From Palsa-513 sp036510225 (lineage in GTDB: Bacteria > Actinomycetota > Thermoleophilia > Solirubrobacterales > Solirubrobacteraceae): a stretch of DNA of 22,769 nucleotides. The translations under genes were made by a program, and so were the position numbers. This document shows, piece by piece, positions 1 through 7,418 of this stretch. The stretch lies in NCBI GenBank assembly GCA_036510225.1, contig DATCEH010000025.1, positions 1 to 22,769 on the forward strand. The letters run 5' to 3'. The notes below the pieces were generated by a model that worked only from the letters and a program-made list of their open reading frames with translations, had not been told where the DNA came from and searched no databases. Positions within the stretch are counted from its first letter, which is position 1, and every line of letters begins with the position of its first letter.

Positions 1-113
1 GAGAGTCCCCCTCCTCCACCTCTTGGAGAGTCCCCCTCCTCCACCTCTTGGAGAGTCCCCCTCCTCCACCTCTTGGAGAGTCCCCCTCCTCCACCTCTTG
101 GAGAGTCCACTCC
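1..113. repeat. 25-bp tandem repeat (minisatellite)
   Basis: Four perfect head-to-tail copies of a 25-base unit occupy 1-25, 26-50, 51-75 and 76-100, and a partial fifth copy begins at 101 (GAGAGTCC then diverges). The array may extend beyond the left edge of the window. The plus strand is almost pure pyrimidine over long stretches. The minus strand therefore carries repeated G-runs (GGTGGAGGAGGGGG) that could form a G-quadruplex or triplex. There are no spacers, so it is not a CRISPR array. A related inverted copy lies at 1181-1200, on the other side of the epimerase gene. Confidence 0.95.
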
Positions 114-137
114 CTCCGCACCCGGTCCCCCGCGGAG
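114..137 (-). terminator. possible hairpin terminator of the epimerase gene
   Basis: CTCCGC (114-119) and GCGGAG (132-137) are perfect inverted repeats separated by 12 bases, directly beyond the minus-strand stop codon at 139-141. There is no T-tract, so this would be a non-canonical terminator or 3'-end stabiliser. Confidence 0.35.
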
Positions 138-138
138 A

Positions 139-1029
139 TCAGCTCTTGAGCCCGTCGAGGACGTCGGCCAGGGCGGCATCGAGCTCGGGATGGCGGTAGT
201 CGTAGCCGAGCTCGGCAGCCCGCCTGGGGACGGCCCGCTGGCCGCCGGTGACGATCTCCGACATCTGACCGAAGAGGAGCTTGACCGCCAGGCCGGGGAC
301 GGGGGCGAGCGCCGGTCGGTGGAGAGCCCGGCCCAACGCCTTGGAGAACTCGCGGTTGGTCACCGGGGCCGGTCCGGTCGCGTTGACCGCACCGGTCCAG
401 TCGCGGCCGTCGACGGCGGCCAGGTACATCCCGACGACGTCGTCGAGGTGGATCCACGGCATGTACTGGTCGCCGCCGGCGACCGGCCCGCCGAGGCCGA
501 CCCGGAACGGCGGCAGCATCTTCGCGAGGGCGCCGCCGTCGGGGCTGAGGACGACGCCGGTCCGCAGCGAGCAGACCCGCATCCCGAGCCCGACCGCCTC
601 GGCGGCTGCGGCCTCCCATTCGACGCAGACACCGGCCAGCCAGTCGGTCCCGGGGTCAGCCGACTCGTCGAGGACCTCGTCGCCGCGGTCGCCGTAGTAG
701 CCGACGGCCGAAGCGGAGACGAGCACGCCCGGCCGGGGATCGGCCGCCCGCAGTCCCTCCAGGAGGGCCTGGGTCCCGATCACGCGGCTCTGGCGGATCG
801 ACCGCTTGGCGGAGTCGGTCCACCGCTGGGCGACGTTCTCCCCGGCGAGGTGGATCACGGCATCCCGGCCGCTGAGCGCCTCGTGGGGGGCCGGCTCGCT
901 CAACGGATCCCAGGTCACGCCACGCTGGGGGTCCCGGCTGAGGATCGTGACGTCGTCGCCGCGGGCCCGGAGCGTCTCGACCAGCGGTCGGCCGATCAGC
1001 CCGCTGGCTCCCGTGATCGTCAACCGCAC
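139..1029 (-). CDS. TIGR01777-family NAD(P)-dependent epimerase (YfcH/SulA-like)
   Basis: A 296-aa extended short-chain dehydrogenase/reductase. The N-terminus has the Rossmann glycine motif TGASGLIGRP within the first 20 residues. It is followed by VIHLAGENVAQRW and SASAVGYYGDRGDEVLDE, which are hallmarks of the TIGR01777 epimerase family. The C-terminal part (VKLLFGQMSEIVTGGQRAVP, then a short helix) matches the DUF1731 tail usual in this family, and the length is typical. The substrate of the family is not established. The GTG at 1029 is chosen because the protein then opens directly with the first beta strand (VRLTITGASG). A longer reading from 1095 adds 22 Arg-rich residues with no family counterpart. 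A TAGGAT box lies exactly 7 nt upstream of this GTG, suggesting a leaderless transcript. The gene is divergent from polA across a 445-bp gap and is bracketed by copies of one repeat. Confidence 0.9.
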   Translation of the reverse strand: MRLTITGASGLIGRPLVETLRARGDDVTILSRDPQRGVTWDPLSEPAPHEALSGRDAVIHLAGENVAQRWTDSAKRSIRQSRVIGTQALLEGLRAADPRPGVLVSASAVGYYGDRGDEVLDESADPGTDWLAGVCVEWEAAAAEAVGLGMRVCSLRTGVVLSPDGGALAKMLPPFRVGLGGPVAGGDQYMPWIHLDDVVGMYLAAVDGRDWTGAVNATGPAPVTNREFSKALGRALHRPALAPVPGLAVKLLFGQMSEIVTGGQRAVPRRAAELGYDYRHPELDAALADVLDGLKS

Positions 1030-1036
1030 CCTGTCG

Positions 1037-1042
1037 ATCCTA
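1037..1042 (-). promoter_or_regulatory. -10 box TAGGAT, leaderless promoter of the epimerase
   Basis: On the minus strand TAGGAT is followed by 7 nt and then the GTG start. A transcript initiating about 7 nt after the box would begin at the start codon. No convincing TTGACA-like -35 was seen. Confidence 0.5.
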
Positions 1043-1180
1043 GTGCGCGTGCACCGCCAGGCGTTCGGGACCACGCCGACGTGGGGGCCGATCAAAGGCG
1101 ACTACCGGGCGCCGGCGGGGACCAGGAACCCGACAGGCTCGAGAGGTCGGGCAGCCCTCTCTGCCGGCGGACCGATCCCG

Positions 1181-1200
1181 GAGAAGGGGACTCTCCAAGG
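1181..1200 (-). repeat. inverted, diverged copy of the 25-bp minisatellite junction
   Basis: GGGGACTCTCC at 1186-1196 is the exact reverse complement of GGAGAGTCCCC, found at the unit junctions of the 1-100 array. The flanks GAGAA and AAGG also resemble the reverse-complemented unit. The epimerase gene is therefore bracketed by inverted copies. Confidence 0.6.
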
Positions 1201-1312
1201 AAAGTAGCTGACTGAGTCAGGCAACGATTTCACGATGAACGTCACAACATTGACCTCGTCCACCCCCCGGGAGGAGCCCGGTCGATCACAGCCCGCCCCC
1301 GGCGCCGACCTC

Positions 1313-1366
<54 letters not shown>

Positions 1367-1460
1367 GCACCCGCCCCGGTACCCTCCGCCCGCCCCGCGC
1401 CGACGTGCAGCCGGCCGAGCGAAAAGTGCGAACCCCGAGCTCGTCCTGGAACAGGATCCG

Positions 1461-1466
1461 TAGAGT
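1461..1466 (+). promoter_or_regulatory. -10 box TAGAGT, candidate leaderless promoter of polA
   Basis: TAGAGT ends 8 nt before the ATG at 1475. A GGAG (1467-1470) sits between the box and the ATG with only 4-nt spacing, so a short-spaced Shine-Dalgarno on a longer transcript is the alternative. Confidence 0.4.
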
Positions 1467-1474
1467 GGAGCCGG

Positions 1475-4045
1475 ATGCAAGAGCTCTTCCTGATCGACGG
1501 AAACAGCCTCGTCTATCGGGCGTTCTTCGCCCTCCCCGAGTCGATCGCGACGTCGACGGGCGAGCCGACGAACGCGATCTTCGGGTTCGCGTCGATGCTG
1601 GTCAAGCTGGTCACCGAGCACGGCGTCAAGCCGACGATCGTCGCGTGGGACGCGGGGACGTCCGGGCGGACGGAGGTCTACCCCGAGTACAAGGCACAAC
1701 GGCGATCGCGCCCGGATCTGCTCAAGGCGCAGTGGCCGGCGTTCGAGCCGCTGGTCGAGGCGTTCGGCTACCGGAACGTCCGCGTGCCGGGCTACGAGGC
1801 CGACGACGTGCTCGCGTCGATGGCCGAGCAGAGTCGGGCGGCCGGGATCTCGACGACGATCGTGACCGGCGACCGGGACGCCTTCCAGCTGGTCGACGAG
1901 GCCGGCATCGTGAAGGTCATGGCGACGGCTCGGGGGATCACCGAGACGACGCTCTACGACCATCGGGCGGTCCTCGACCGGTATGGAATTCCGCCGGGCC
2001 TGGTGCCGGACTTCTATGGCTTGAAGGGCGACACGTCCGACAACATCCCGGGTGTCCCTGGGATCGGCGAGAAGACGGCGAGCGAGCTGCTGGTCCGGTT
2101 CGGGACGCTCGAGGAGGTACTCGCGCACGTGGCCGAGATCAACGGACCGAAGCGGCGGGAGAACCTCGTCAAGCACGCCGACGACGCGCGCGTATCGAAG
2201 CAGCTGGCGACGATGAACCGGGCGGTCGAGTTGCCGTTCAACGTGGCCGACGGGCTGGACGCGGAGCCCGACCGGTCGAGCCTGCGGGACTTCTTCCGCC
2301 GCTACGAGCTCCGCGACCCGCTGCGCCGGCTGGAGGAGGCGCTCGGGAGCGCGGAGGCAGCGGCCCCGCCGCCGACGCCTGACGAGCAGCTGTCGGCCCG
2401 GGTTCGCAATGGTGATCTTGGCCAGCTCCCACGACTTGCCGGCCCGGGCGACGAGCTGTCGGTCGGCCTGCGGGCACCCGAGGTCCCCGAGGGCGCCCTG
2501 TTCGGGTCCTCGCCGCTGTCTCGTTTCGGCGTCGCCGCCGGAGGAGAGGTCATGGTCGGCGATTGCGAGGACGGGCCGGCGCTGGTCGGAGCGCTCGGCG
2601 ACCGCCCGGTGGTCGCCCACGACGCCAAGGACCTGGGGGAGGTCCCGCGGGGCTTGGTCCACGACACCCTGCTCGCGGCCTACCTGCTCGAGCCGGCCCG
2701 GCGGGGCTACCCGCTGGCCGAGCTCGCCGAGGAGCGGGGTCTGGCAACGACGGTCGAGGACGGCGCCGGGGGAGACGCGCTGCTGATCCGGGCGCTGGCC
2801 GAGCGCCAGCGGCCGGAGCTCGCCGAGCGGGGTCTGGTGCCGCTGCTCGAGGACGTCGAGCTTCCACTGGTCGGCGTGCTGCGCAAGATGGAGGTCGAGG
2901 GCGTGCGCCTGAACATCCCGCGACTCGCGGCGATCACCGACCGCGTCCGCGAGGAGGTCGGGATCCTCGAGCGGCGGATCTACGAGGTGGCCGACGAGGA
3001 GTTCACGATCGGGTCGCCCCAGCAGCTGGGCGAGATCCTCTTCACGAAGCTCGGGCTCTCGCGCAAGCGGCGGGGGAAGACCGGCTTCTCGACGGACGCG
3101 CGCGTGCTCGCGGCGATCCGCCACGAGCACGAGATCATCGTGCTGATCGAGCGGTGGCGAGAGCTCTCCACGCTGGTCAAGACCTACCTCGAACCGCTGC
3201 CCGAGTTGGTCGACGGCGACTCCCGTCTCCACACGACATTCCTTCAGACCGTGGCCACAACCGGACGTCTCTCATCGACCAATCCCAACCTCCAGAATGT
3301 CCCGATCCGCACCCCGCTGGGCCGGGAGATCCGCGGCTGCTTCGAGGCCGCGCCCGGCCGGCTGCTGGTCTCGGCCGACTACTCGCAGGTCGAGCTGCGC
3401 GTGCTCGCCCAGCTGGCGGGCGAGCCGGTCCTCCACGAGATCTTCCACCGGGGCGAGGACGTCCACACGGCGACGGCCTGCCAGCTCTACGGCGTCGCGC
3501 CGGACGAGCTCGACGCGGGAATGCGCTCGAAGGCGAAGATGGTCAACTACGGGATCGTCTACGGGCTGACCGACTTCGGCCTGGCCGACCGGCTGAACAT
3601 CCCGCGGACCGAGGCGGCCGAGATCATCTCGACCTATCTCGAGCGGTTCCCGAAGGTTCGGGAGTTCATCGAGACGACGATCGCCCAGGCGACCGAGGAC
3701 GGGCACGTGACGACGCTGCTCGGGCGCCGGCGGCAGATCCCCGAGCTTCGGGCCCGCAACTACCAGCAGCGGACGCTCGGCGAGCGCCTCGCCGTCAACA
3801 CCGTGATCCAGGGGAGCGCGGCCGACATCATCAAGGTCGCGATGGTCAGCGCCGACCGGGCGCTCGACGGGCTCGAGACGAAGCTGATCCTCCAGATCCA
3901 CGACGAGCTGCTCTTCGAGGGGCCGCCGGAGGAGACCGACCGGGTCAGGGAGATCGTCGTCCGGGAGATGACCGGAGCCTGGGAGCTCGACCCGCCGCTG
4001 GTCGTCGACATCGGCGTCGGGGAGAACTGGCTCGCCGCGAAGTGA
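1475..4045 (+). CDS. polA: DNA polymerase I
   Basis: An 856-aa family-A DNA polymerase for Okazaki-fragment maturation and repair synthesis. The N-terminal 5'-3' exonuclease domain (about 1-290) shows LIDGNSLVYRAFFALP, YEADDVLASM, TGDRDAFQLV and the helix-hairpin-helix GLKGDTSDNIPGVPGIGEKT. A degenerate 3'-5' exonuclease-like segment follows (about 330-460). I see no DxE first exonuclease motif in it, so proofreading is probably lost. The polymerase domain has motif A DYSQVELR (Asp635), the O-helix RSKAKMVNYGIVYG with Tyr692, and motif C QIHDELLFE (Asp810, Glu811). Tyr at the O-helix position, where E. coli has Phe762, is known to weaken discrimination against dideoxynucleotides. The ATG at 1475 fits the family N-terminus; the open frame from 1235 only adds repeat-encoded residues. 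Confidence 0.97.
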   Translation: MQELFLIDGNSLVYRAFFALPESIATSTGEPTNAIFGFASMLVKLVTEHGVKPTIVAWDAGTSGRTEVYPEYKAQRRSRPDLLKAQWPAFEPLVEAFGYRNVRVPGYEADDVLASMAEQSRAAGISTTIVTGDRDAFQLVDEAGIVKVMATARGITETTLYDHRAVLDRYGIPPGLVPDFYGLKGDTSDNIPGVPGIGEKTASELLVRFGTLEEVLAHVAEINGPKRRENLVKHADDARVSKQLATMNRAVELPFNVADGLDAEPDRSSLRDFFRRYELRDPLRRLEEALGSAEAAAPPPTPDEQLSARVRNGDLGQLPRLAGPGDELSVGLRAPEVPEGALFGSSPLSRFGVAAGGEVMVGDCEDGPALVGALGDRPVVAHDAKDLGEVPRGLVHDTLLAAYLLEPARRGYPLAELAEERGLATTVEDGAGGDALLIRALAERQRPELAERGLVPLLEDVELPLVGVLRKMEVEGVRLNIPRLAAITDRVREEVGILERRIYEVADEEFTIGSPQQLGEILFTKLGLSRKRRGKTGFSTDARVLAAIRHEHEIIVLIERWRELSTLVKTYLEPLPELVDGDSRLHTTFLQTVATTGRLSSTNPNLQNVPIRTPLGREIRGCFEAAPGRLLVSADYSQVELRVLAQLAGEPVLHEIFHRGEDVHTATACQLYGVAPDELDAGMRSKAKMVNYGIVYGLTDFGLADRLNIPRTEAAEIISTYLERFPKVREFIETTIAQATEDGHVTTLLGRRRQIPELRARNYQQRTLGERLAVNTVIQGSAADIIKVAMVSADRALDGLETKLILQIHDELLFEGPPEETDRVREIVVREMTGAWELDPPLVVDIGVGENWLAAK

Positions 4046-4048
4046 GCC

Positions 4049-4066
4049 GGCGCCGACCGGTGCGCC
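4049..4066 (+). terminator. possible hairpin after polA
   Basis: GGCGC (4049-4053) and GCGCC (4062-4066) form a 5-bp stem with an 8-base loop just after the polA stop. There is no T-tract, so support is weak. Confidence 0.3.
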
Positions 4067-4080
4067 CGCATCTCTGGCCG

Positions 4081-4112
4081 GTGATCAGGTGATCAGGTGA
4101 TCACGTGATCAG
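4081..4112. promoter_or_regulatory. four tandem GTGATCAG-like octamers, candidate mazEF operator
   Basis: GTGATCAG, GTGATCAG, GTGATCAC and GTGATCAG run head-to-tail at 4081-4112. Each contains the palindrome TGATCA. They end just upstream of the -35 region of the antitoxin gene, where ribbon-helix-helix antitoxins commonly autoregulate by binding short repeated half-sites. A further GTGATCAG overlaps the toxin stop codon at 4718-4725. Confidence 0.55.
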
Positions 4113-4134
4113 GTCGACCGTGCACCGGGCGGGT

Positions 4135-4140
4135 TATACT
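4135..4140 (+). promoter_or_regulatory. -10 box TATACT of the mazEF promoter
   Basis: TATACT is 5/6 to the consensus and ends 6 nt before the ATG at 4147, implying a leaderless antitoxin mRNA. A weak -35 (TCGACC, 4114-4119) sits 15 bp upstream, adjoining the octamer array. Confidence 0.6.
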
Positions 4141-4146
4141 CCGGGT

Positions 4147-4383
4147 ATGAAAGTCGCGGTGTCGATCCCCGACGAGCTGTTCGGACGGGCTGACGAACTG
4201 GCCCGCCGGCTCGGAGCGACGCGGAGCCAGGTCTACCGAGACGCGCTCACGGAGTATCTCCTGCGGCGAGAGCCGTCGGAGATCACGGCGGCGCTCGACA
4301 GAGTCGCAGACGAGTTCGGGTCCGAACCCGATCCCTGGCTGACGGTCGCCGCGACGAGTGTCCTCCAGCGCAGCGAGTGGTAG
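4147..4383 (+). CDS. mazE: MazE-type ribbon-helix-helix antitoxin
   Basis: A 78-aa protein. Residues 1-40 form a ribbon-helix-helix DNA-binding domain: the strand MKVAVSIPDELF, then helices around GRADELARRLGATRSQVYRDALTEYLLRR. The remaining acidic tail (about 45-78, ending WLTVAATSVLQRSEW) is the expected toxin-wrapping segment. It is predicted to neutralise the downstream MazF-like RNase and to repress the pair. The ATG at 4147 gives the usual family N-terminus, and an in-frame upstream start at 4105 would run through the octamer repeat and promoter. The frame overlaps the next gene by 7 bp, so the two are translationally coupled. The symbol is used in the broad sense; the exact MazE subfamily is not resolved. 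Confidence 0.85.
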   Translation: MKVAVSIPDELFGRADELARRLGATRSQVYRDALTEYLLRREPSEITAALDRVADEFGSEPDPWLTVAATSVLQRSEW

Positions 4384-4721
4384 TCGGACAGGGCGACGTC
4401 TTCTGGGCGTCGCTGGCCGGCCCGATTGGTTCGGGACCGGGCTTTCGTCGGCCGGTCGTCGTCGTCCAGGGCGACGCCTTCAACGCAAGTCGGCTCGCCA
4501 CGGTCATGGTCGTGCCGCTCACGAGCAATCTCCGCTTGGCGGCCGCGCCGGGGAATGTGCTCCTGGCAGCCCGGCGAGCCGGCTTGTCGAGGGACTCGGT
4601 CGCGAACGTCTCGCAGATCGTGACCGTCGATCGGCGTGTCCTCTCCGATCGGGTCGGGGCGATCGGAGAGTCCGAGTTGGCGCTCGTCCTATTGGGGATC
4701 GACGTCGTGCTCGGGCGGTGA
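4377..4721 (+). CDS. mazF: MazF/PemK-type mRNA interferase toxin
   Basis: A 114-aa protein of normal MazF length starting at GTG within the antitoxin's last codons. Family features are the N-terminal GQGDVFWASLAGPIGSGPGFR with RRPVVVVQGDAFN, the central MVVPLTSNLR, and SVANVSQIVTVDRRVLSDR near residue 80. Arg in RRPVVVVQ and Ser/Thr in PLTSN correspond to residues used by MazF enzymes for single-strand RNA cleavage. It is predicted to be a ribosome-independent endoribonuclease acting in the cytoplasm under control of the preceding antitoxin. The reading frame is intact. The gene is convergent with the FAD oxidoreductase. Confidence 0.88.
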   Translation: MVVGQGDVFWASLAGPIGSGPGFRRPVVVVQGDAFNASRLATVMVVPLTSNLRLAAAPGNVLLAARRAGLSRDSVANVSQIVTVDRRVLSDRVGAIGESELALVLLGIDVVLGR

Positions 4722-4732
4722 TCAGGTATCGG

Positions 4733-4748
4733 GGCCGCACCGGCGGCC
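4733..4748. terminator. bidirectional hairpin between convergent genes
   Basis: GGCCGC (4733-4738), the loop ACCG and GCGGCC (4743-4748) form a perfect 6-bp stem in the 66-bp gap between mazF and the minus-strand oxidoreductase. The position suits a shared terminator, although there is no T-tract on either strand. Confidence 0.45.
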
Positions 4749-4787
4749 GGGAGATCCAAGCGGACGACGGCGAGGCACGACCGGGAT

Positions 4788-5906
4788 CTACACGCGAAGG
4801 GCGAACGACGGGTGGGCGATCGACAGGTAGTGCTCGAAGGCCCAGTCGACCAGCTGCTGGCGGCCCATCTGGCCGACGACGCGGTTGAGGAGCGGGCGGC
4901 CGTTGAGCCGGCCGACGGCGTGCTGGGCGTTGAGCATCCACGTGTACTGCCAGGAGTGTTGCGCGCTGAACGCTCCGTAGCGTTCGAGCGCCTGCTCCCG
5001 GGAGATCCGGCCCTCGGTGACGAGCCGGAGCTCCCGGCCGAGCGCGATTCCGAAGTAGAGCGCCGTGCGGATCCCCTCGGCCGTCAGCGGCAGGCAGTGG
5101 CCGGCGGAGTCGCCGACGAAGAAGACACCGTCCTCGACGGCCGGGCGGAGCTTGTGGGGAATCCAGTTGCCCTGGTAGCGGACCGCGTCGACCTTGAGGT
5201 CGTCGGCGAGGACGAGCGTCCCGTCCTTGACGTGGTCGCGCGGCTCGAACGACCCGACCCCGACCCGGACCTCCTCGCCGGCCGGGAAGCTCCACGCGTA
5301 GCCGGCCCGGATGTACCGGCGGTCGATCCAGATCTCGAGGTCGTCCCCAGCGCTGTTCGGGTGTACCTCGAGTCCCCGTGACAGGCGGGCCTTCGGCGGC
5401 TGGACGCCCGAGTTCGGCGCGAGCACCCGTCGCCAGCCGAGCCCGTCGACGACGAGCGGCGCGCGGAGCTCACCCCGGTCTGTCTCGACTCGGTGGACCC
5501 GGTGGCCGGGCGGCGAGACGATCGACTCGACCTTCGCCGTCTCGAAGTCGGTCGACGGCGACTGGTCGCGGAGGAGCTGGCAGAGTTGGCGGTAGTCGAA
5601 TGTCGAGAAGGTCCACGGCAGCCCGTAGCGGAACGTGTCCTGCTCGGTGTGGATCACCAGCTCGTCGAACGTCTGACGGACCGATGCCTCGAGGCCGAGG
5701 TTCTCGAGCCACTCGGTCGGCGCCGCGCACGCCGACGTCTGCCGTTCGCCGATCTCGTAGCGGTCGACCATCAGGACCCTCGCGCCGGACCCCTCGAGCT
5801 CACGGGCGACCGCCAGCCCGGCGAAGCTCGCACCACAGATCAGGACGTCGCAGTCCCGGGCCAGGCGGGTCCGCTCGGCACCGCGCTTGGTGGCTCTGAC
5901 GGGCAC
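4788..5906 (-). CDS. FAD-dependent oxidoreductase, geranylgeranyl-reductase-like
   Basis: A 372-aa flavoprotein. CDVLICGASFAGLAVAREL (residues 19-37) is the FAD-binding Rossmann motif, with glycines in the GASFAG form. VDRYEIGERQTSACAAP follows as in geranylgeranyl reductase/FixC-like proteins. Near residue 266 VFFVGDSAGHCLPLTAEGIR is the second FAD motif (GD). The family reduces isoprenoid double bonds or hydroxylates aromatic substrates; the substrate here cannot be assigned. The GTG at 5906 is preferred because a TATCAT box lies 7 nt upstream and the protein then begins about 18 residues before the Rossmann strand. The longer frame from 6023 would overlap the rpsA start and encode an Arg-rich extension without homology signs. 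It is divergent from rpsA across 107 bp. Confidence 0.85.
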   Translation of the reverse strand: MPVRATKRGAERTRLARDCDVLICGASFAGLAVARELEGSGARVLMVDRYEIGERQTSACAAPTEWLENLGLEASVRQTFDELVIHTEQDTFRYGLPWTFSTFDYRQLCQLLRDQSPSTDFETAKVESIVSPPGHRVHRVETDRGELRAPLVVDGLGWRRVLAPNSGVQPPKARLSRGLEVHPNSAGDDLEIWIDRRYIRAGYAWSFPAGEEVRVGVGSFEPRDHVKDGTLVLADDLKVDAVRYQGNWIPHKLRPAVEDGVFFVGDSAGHCLPLTAEGIRTALYFGIALGRELRLVTEGRISREQALERYGAFSAQHSWQYTWMLNAQHAVGRLNGRPLLNRVVGQMGRQQLVDWAFEHYLSIAHPSFALRV

Positions 5907-5913
5907 GGCGGGG

Positions 5914-5919
5914 ATGATA
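5914..5919 (-). promoter_or_regulatory. -10 box TATCAT, leaderless promoter of the oxidoreductase
   Basis: On the minus strand TATCAT (5/6 to consensus) is followed by 7 nt and GTG. No Shine-Dalgarno is present between them. Confidence 0.5.
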
Positions 5920-5999
5920 CGGCTGCCCGCGTGAGGCCTTTGCTCGCCCACCCGGCAGCCGGCCGGCCGGCCAGACCGAGCCAGCCGGCGCCGCTGCGC

Positions 6000-6005
6000 T
6001 AACCT
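6000..6005 (+). promoter_or_regulatory. -10 box TAACCT, candidate leaderless promoter of rpsA
   Basis: TAACCT is followed by 8 nt and the GTG at 6014, with no Shine-Dalgarno. It is weaker than the other boxes in the window. Confidence 0.35.
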
Positions 6006-6013
6006 TGCGCCAA

Positions 6014-7417
6014 GTGCAGACACTGATCGACAACCCCTTGGCGACGATCGTCGAGGGCTCAGACGGACTGCTCCTCGAGATAGACGGGCAGATCGTCCCG
6101 AACTACGACGCGACGATGCGCCCCTTCGAAGAGGGTGAGGTCGTCACGGGCCATGTCGTTCGGATCGACCAGGACGAGGTCCTCGTCGACATCGGCTACA
6201 AGTCCGAGGGCGTCATCCCGGCGAACGAGCTGTCGATTCGCAAGGCGGTCGACCCGCACGACGAGGTCGAGCTCGGCGAAGAGGTCGACGCCCTCGTCCT
6301 CACCAAGGAGGATCAGGACGGCCGCCTGATCATGTCCAAGAAGCGCGCCCGCTTCGAGAAGGCCTGGCGCCGCATCGAGGCCGCCGCCGAATCCGGTCAG
6401 CCGGTCGAGGGCACGGTCATCGAGGTCGTCAAGGGCGGACTGATCATCGATCTCGGGGTCCGCGGCTTCCTGCCGGCCTCGCTCGTCGACATCCGCCGGG
6501 TCCCGAATCTCGACGAGTACATGGGCACGAAGATCGAATGCAAGGTCATCGAGCTCAACCGTTCCCGCAACAACGTCGTCCTCTCCCGCCGCGCGGTCCT
6601 CGAAGAGGAGCGCAAGGAGGTTCGCCAGCAGATTCTCGACCGCCTCCAGCCGGGCTTGGTCGTCGAGGGTCAGATCTCCAACATCGTCGACTTCGGCGCG
6701 TTCGTCGACCTCGACGGGATCGACGGCCTGATCCACATCTCCGAGCTTTCCTGGTCGCACGTCAACCATCCGAGCGAGCTGCTCTCGATCGGCGACACCG
6801 TCCAGGTCAAGGTGCTCGATATCGACCGCGACCGTCAGCGGATCTCGCTGGGTCTCAAGCAGACCCAGGAAGATCCTTGGCAGCGGATCGTCGACACCTA
6901 CAACGTCGGCGACGAGCTCGCCGGCAAGGTCACCAAGGTCGTCACGTTCGGCGCGTTCGTCGAGATCCTCGACGGGGTCGAGGGCCTCGTCCACATCTCC
7001 GAGCTCGCGACCCACCACGTCGAGAACCCGCGCGAGATCGTCCAGCCGGGTGACGACGTCCGCGTCAAGATCCTCGAGATCGACTCCGAGCGGCGGCGTC
7101 TGTCGCTCTCGGTCAAGCGGGTCGAGAACCAGATTCTGCCGATCCGCAAGCTCGATGACGACGGCGCTCCCGAGGTCGGGGACGACACCGCCGACGAGTC
7201 CGCCGAGACCGAGCTGGTCCCGTCTGCTCCGGAGGCCGCCGTCGACGCGTCGGTCAACGGTGTCGCCCAGGCCGAGGCACCGGTCGTCGAGGCGCCCGTG
7301 ACGCCGGCCGAACCAGCGGCTGCCGAGGAACCCGCGGCTGCCGAGGAACCCGCGGCTGCCGAGGAACCGGCGGTCGCCGAGCCCGCAGCCAGCGCCCGGG
7401 CGGACGCCACCTCCTAG
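6014..7417 (+). CDS. rpsA: 30S ribosomal protein S1
   Basis: A 467-aa protein with four S1 RNA-binding domains starting near residues 41 (GEVVTGHVVR), 128 (GQPVEGTVIEVVKGGLIIDL), 214 (GLVVEGQISNIVDFGAFVDL) and 299 (GDELAGKVTKVVTFGAFVEI). Four is the usual actinobacterial number, against six in E. coli. Domains 3 and 4 keep the canonical FGAFV...GLVHISEL pattern. The tail (about 370-467) is acidic, Ala/Pro/Glu-rich and carries three copies of an 18-bp repeat. S1 binds mRNA on the small ribosomal subunit. GTG 6014 is chosen over TTG 6005 because it gives the usual start QTLIDNPLATIVEGSDG. coaE follows one base after the stop, so the two are probably co-transcribed. Confidence 0.95.
   Translation: MQTLIDNPLATIVEGSDGLLLEIDGQIVPNYDATMRPFEEGEVVTGHVVRIDQDEVLVDIGYKSEGVIPANELSIRKAVDPHDEVELGEEVDALVLTKEDQDGRLIMSKKRARFEKAWRRIEAAAESGQPVEGTVIEVVKGGLIIDLGVRGFLPASLVDIRRVPNLDEYMGTKIECKVIELNRSRNNVVLSRRAVLEEERKEVRQQILDRLQPGLVVEGQISNIVDFGAFVDLDGIDGLIHISELSWSHVNHPSELLSIGDTVQVKVLDIDRDRQRISLGLKQTQEDPWQRIVDTYNVGDELAGKVTKVVTFGAFVEILDGVEGLVHISELATHHVENPREIVQPGDDVRVKILEIDSERRRLSLSVKRVENQILPIRKLDDDGAPEVGDDTADESAETELVPSAPEAAVDASVNGVAQAEAPVVEAPVTPAEPAAAEEPAAAEEPAAAEEPAVAEPAASARADATS
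7319..7372 (+). repeat. three 18-bp direct repeats in the rpsA tail
   Basis: Three tandem 18-base units (7319-7336, 7337-7354, 7355-7372; the last differs at one base) each encode Ala-Ala-Glu-Glu-Pro-Ala. Slippage would change tail length in 6-aa steps without a frameshift. Confidence 0.9.
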
Positions 7418-7418
7418 C

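Noticed and set aside
1..100. CRISPR array
   Set aside because: Units are contiguous with no spacers and no cas genes are present.
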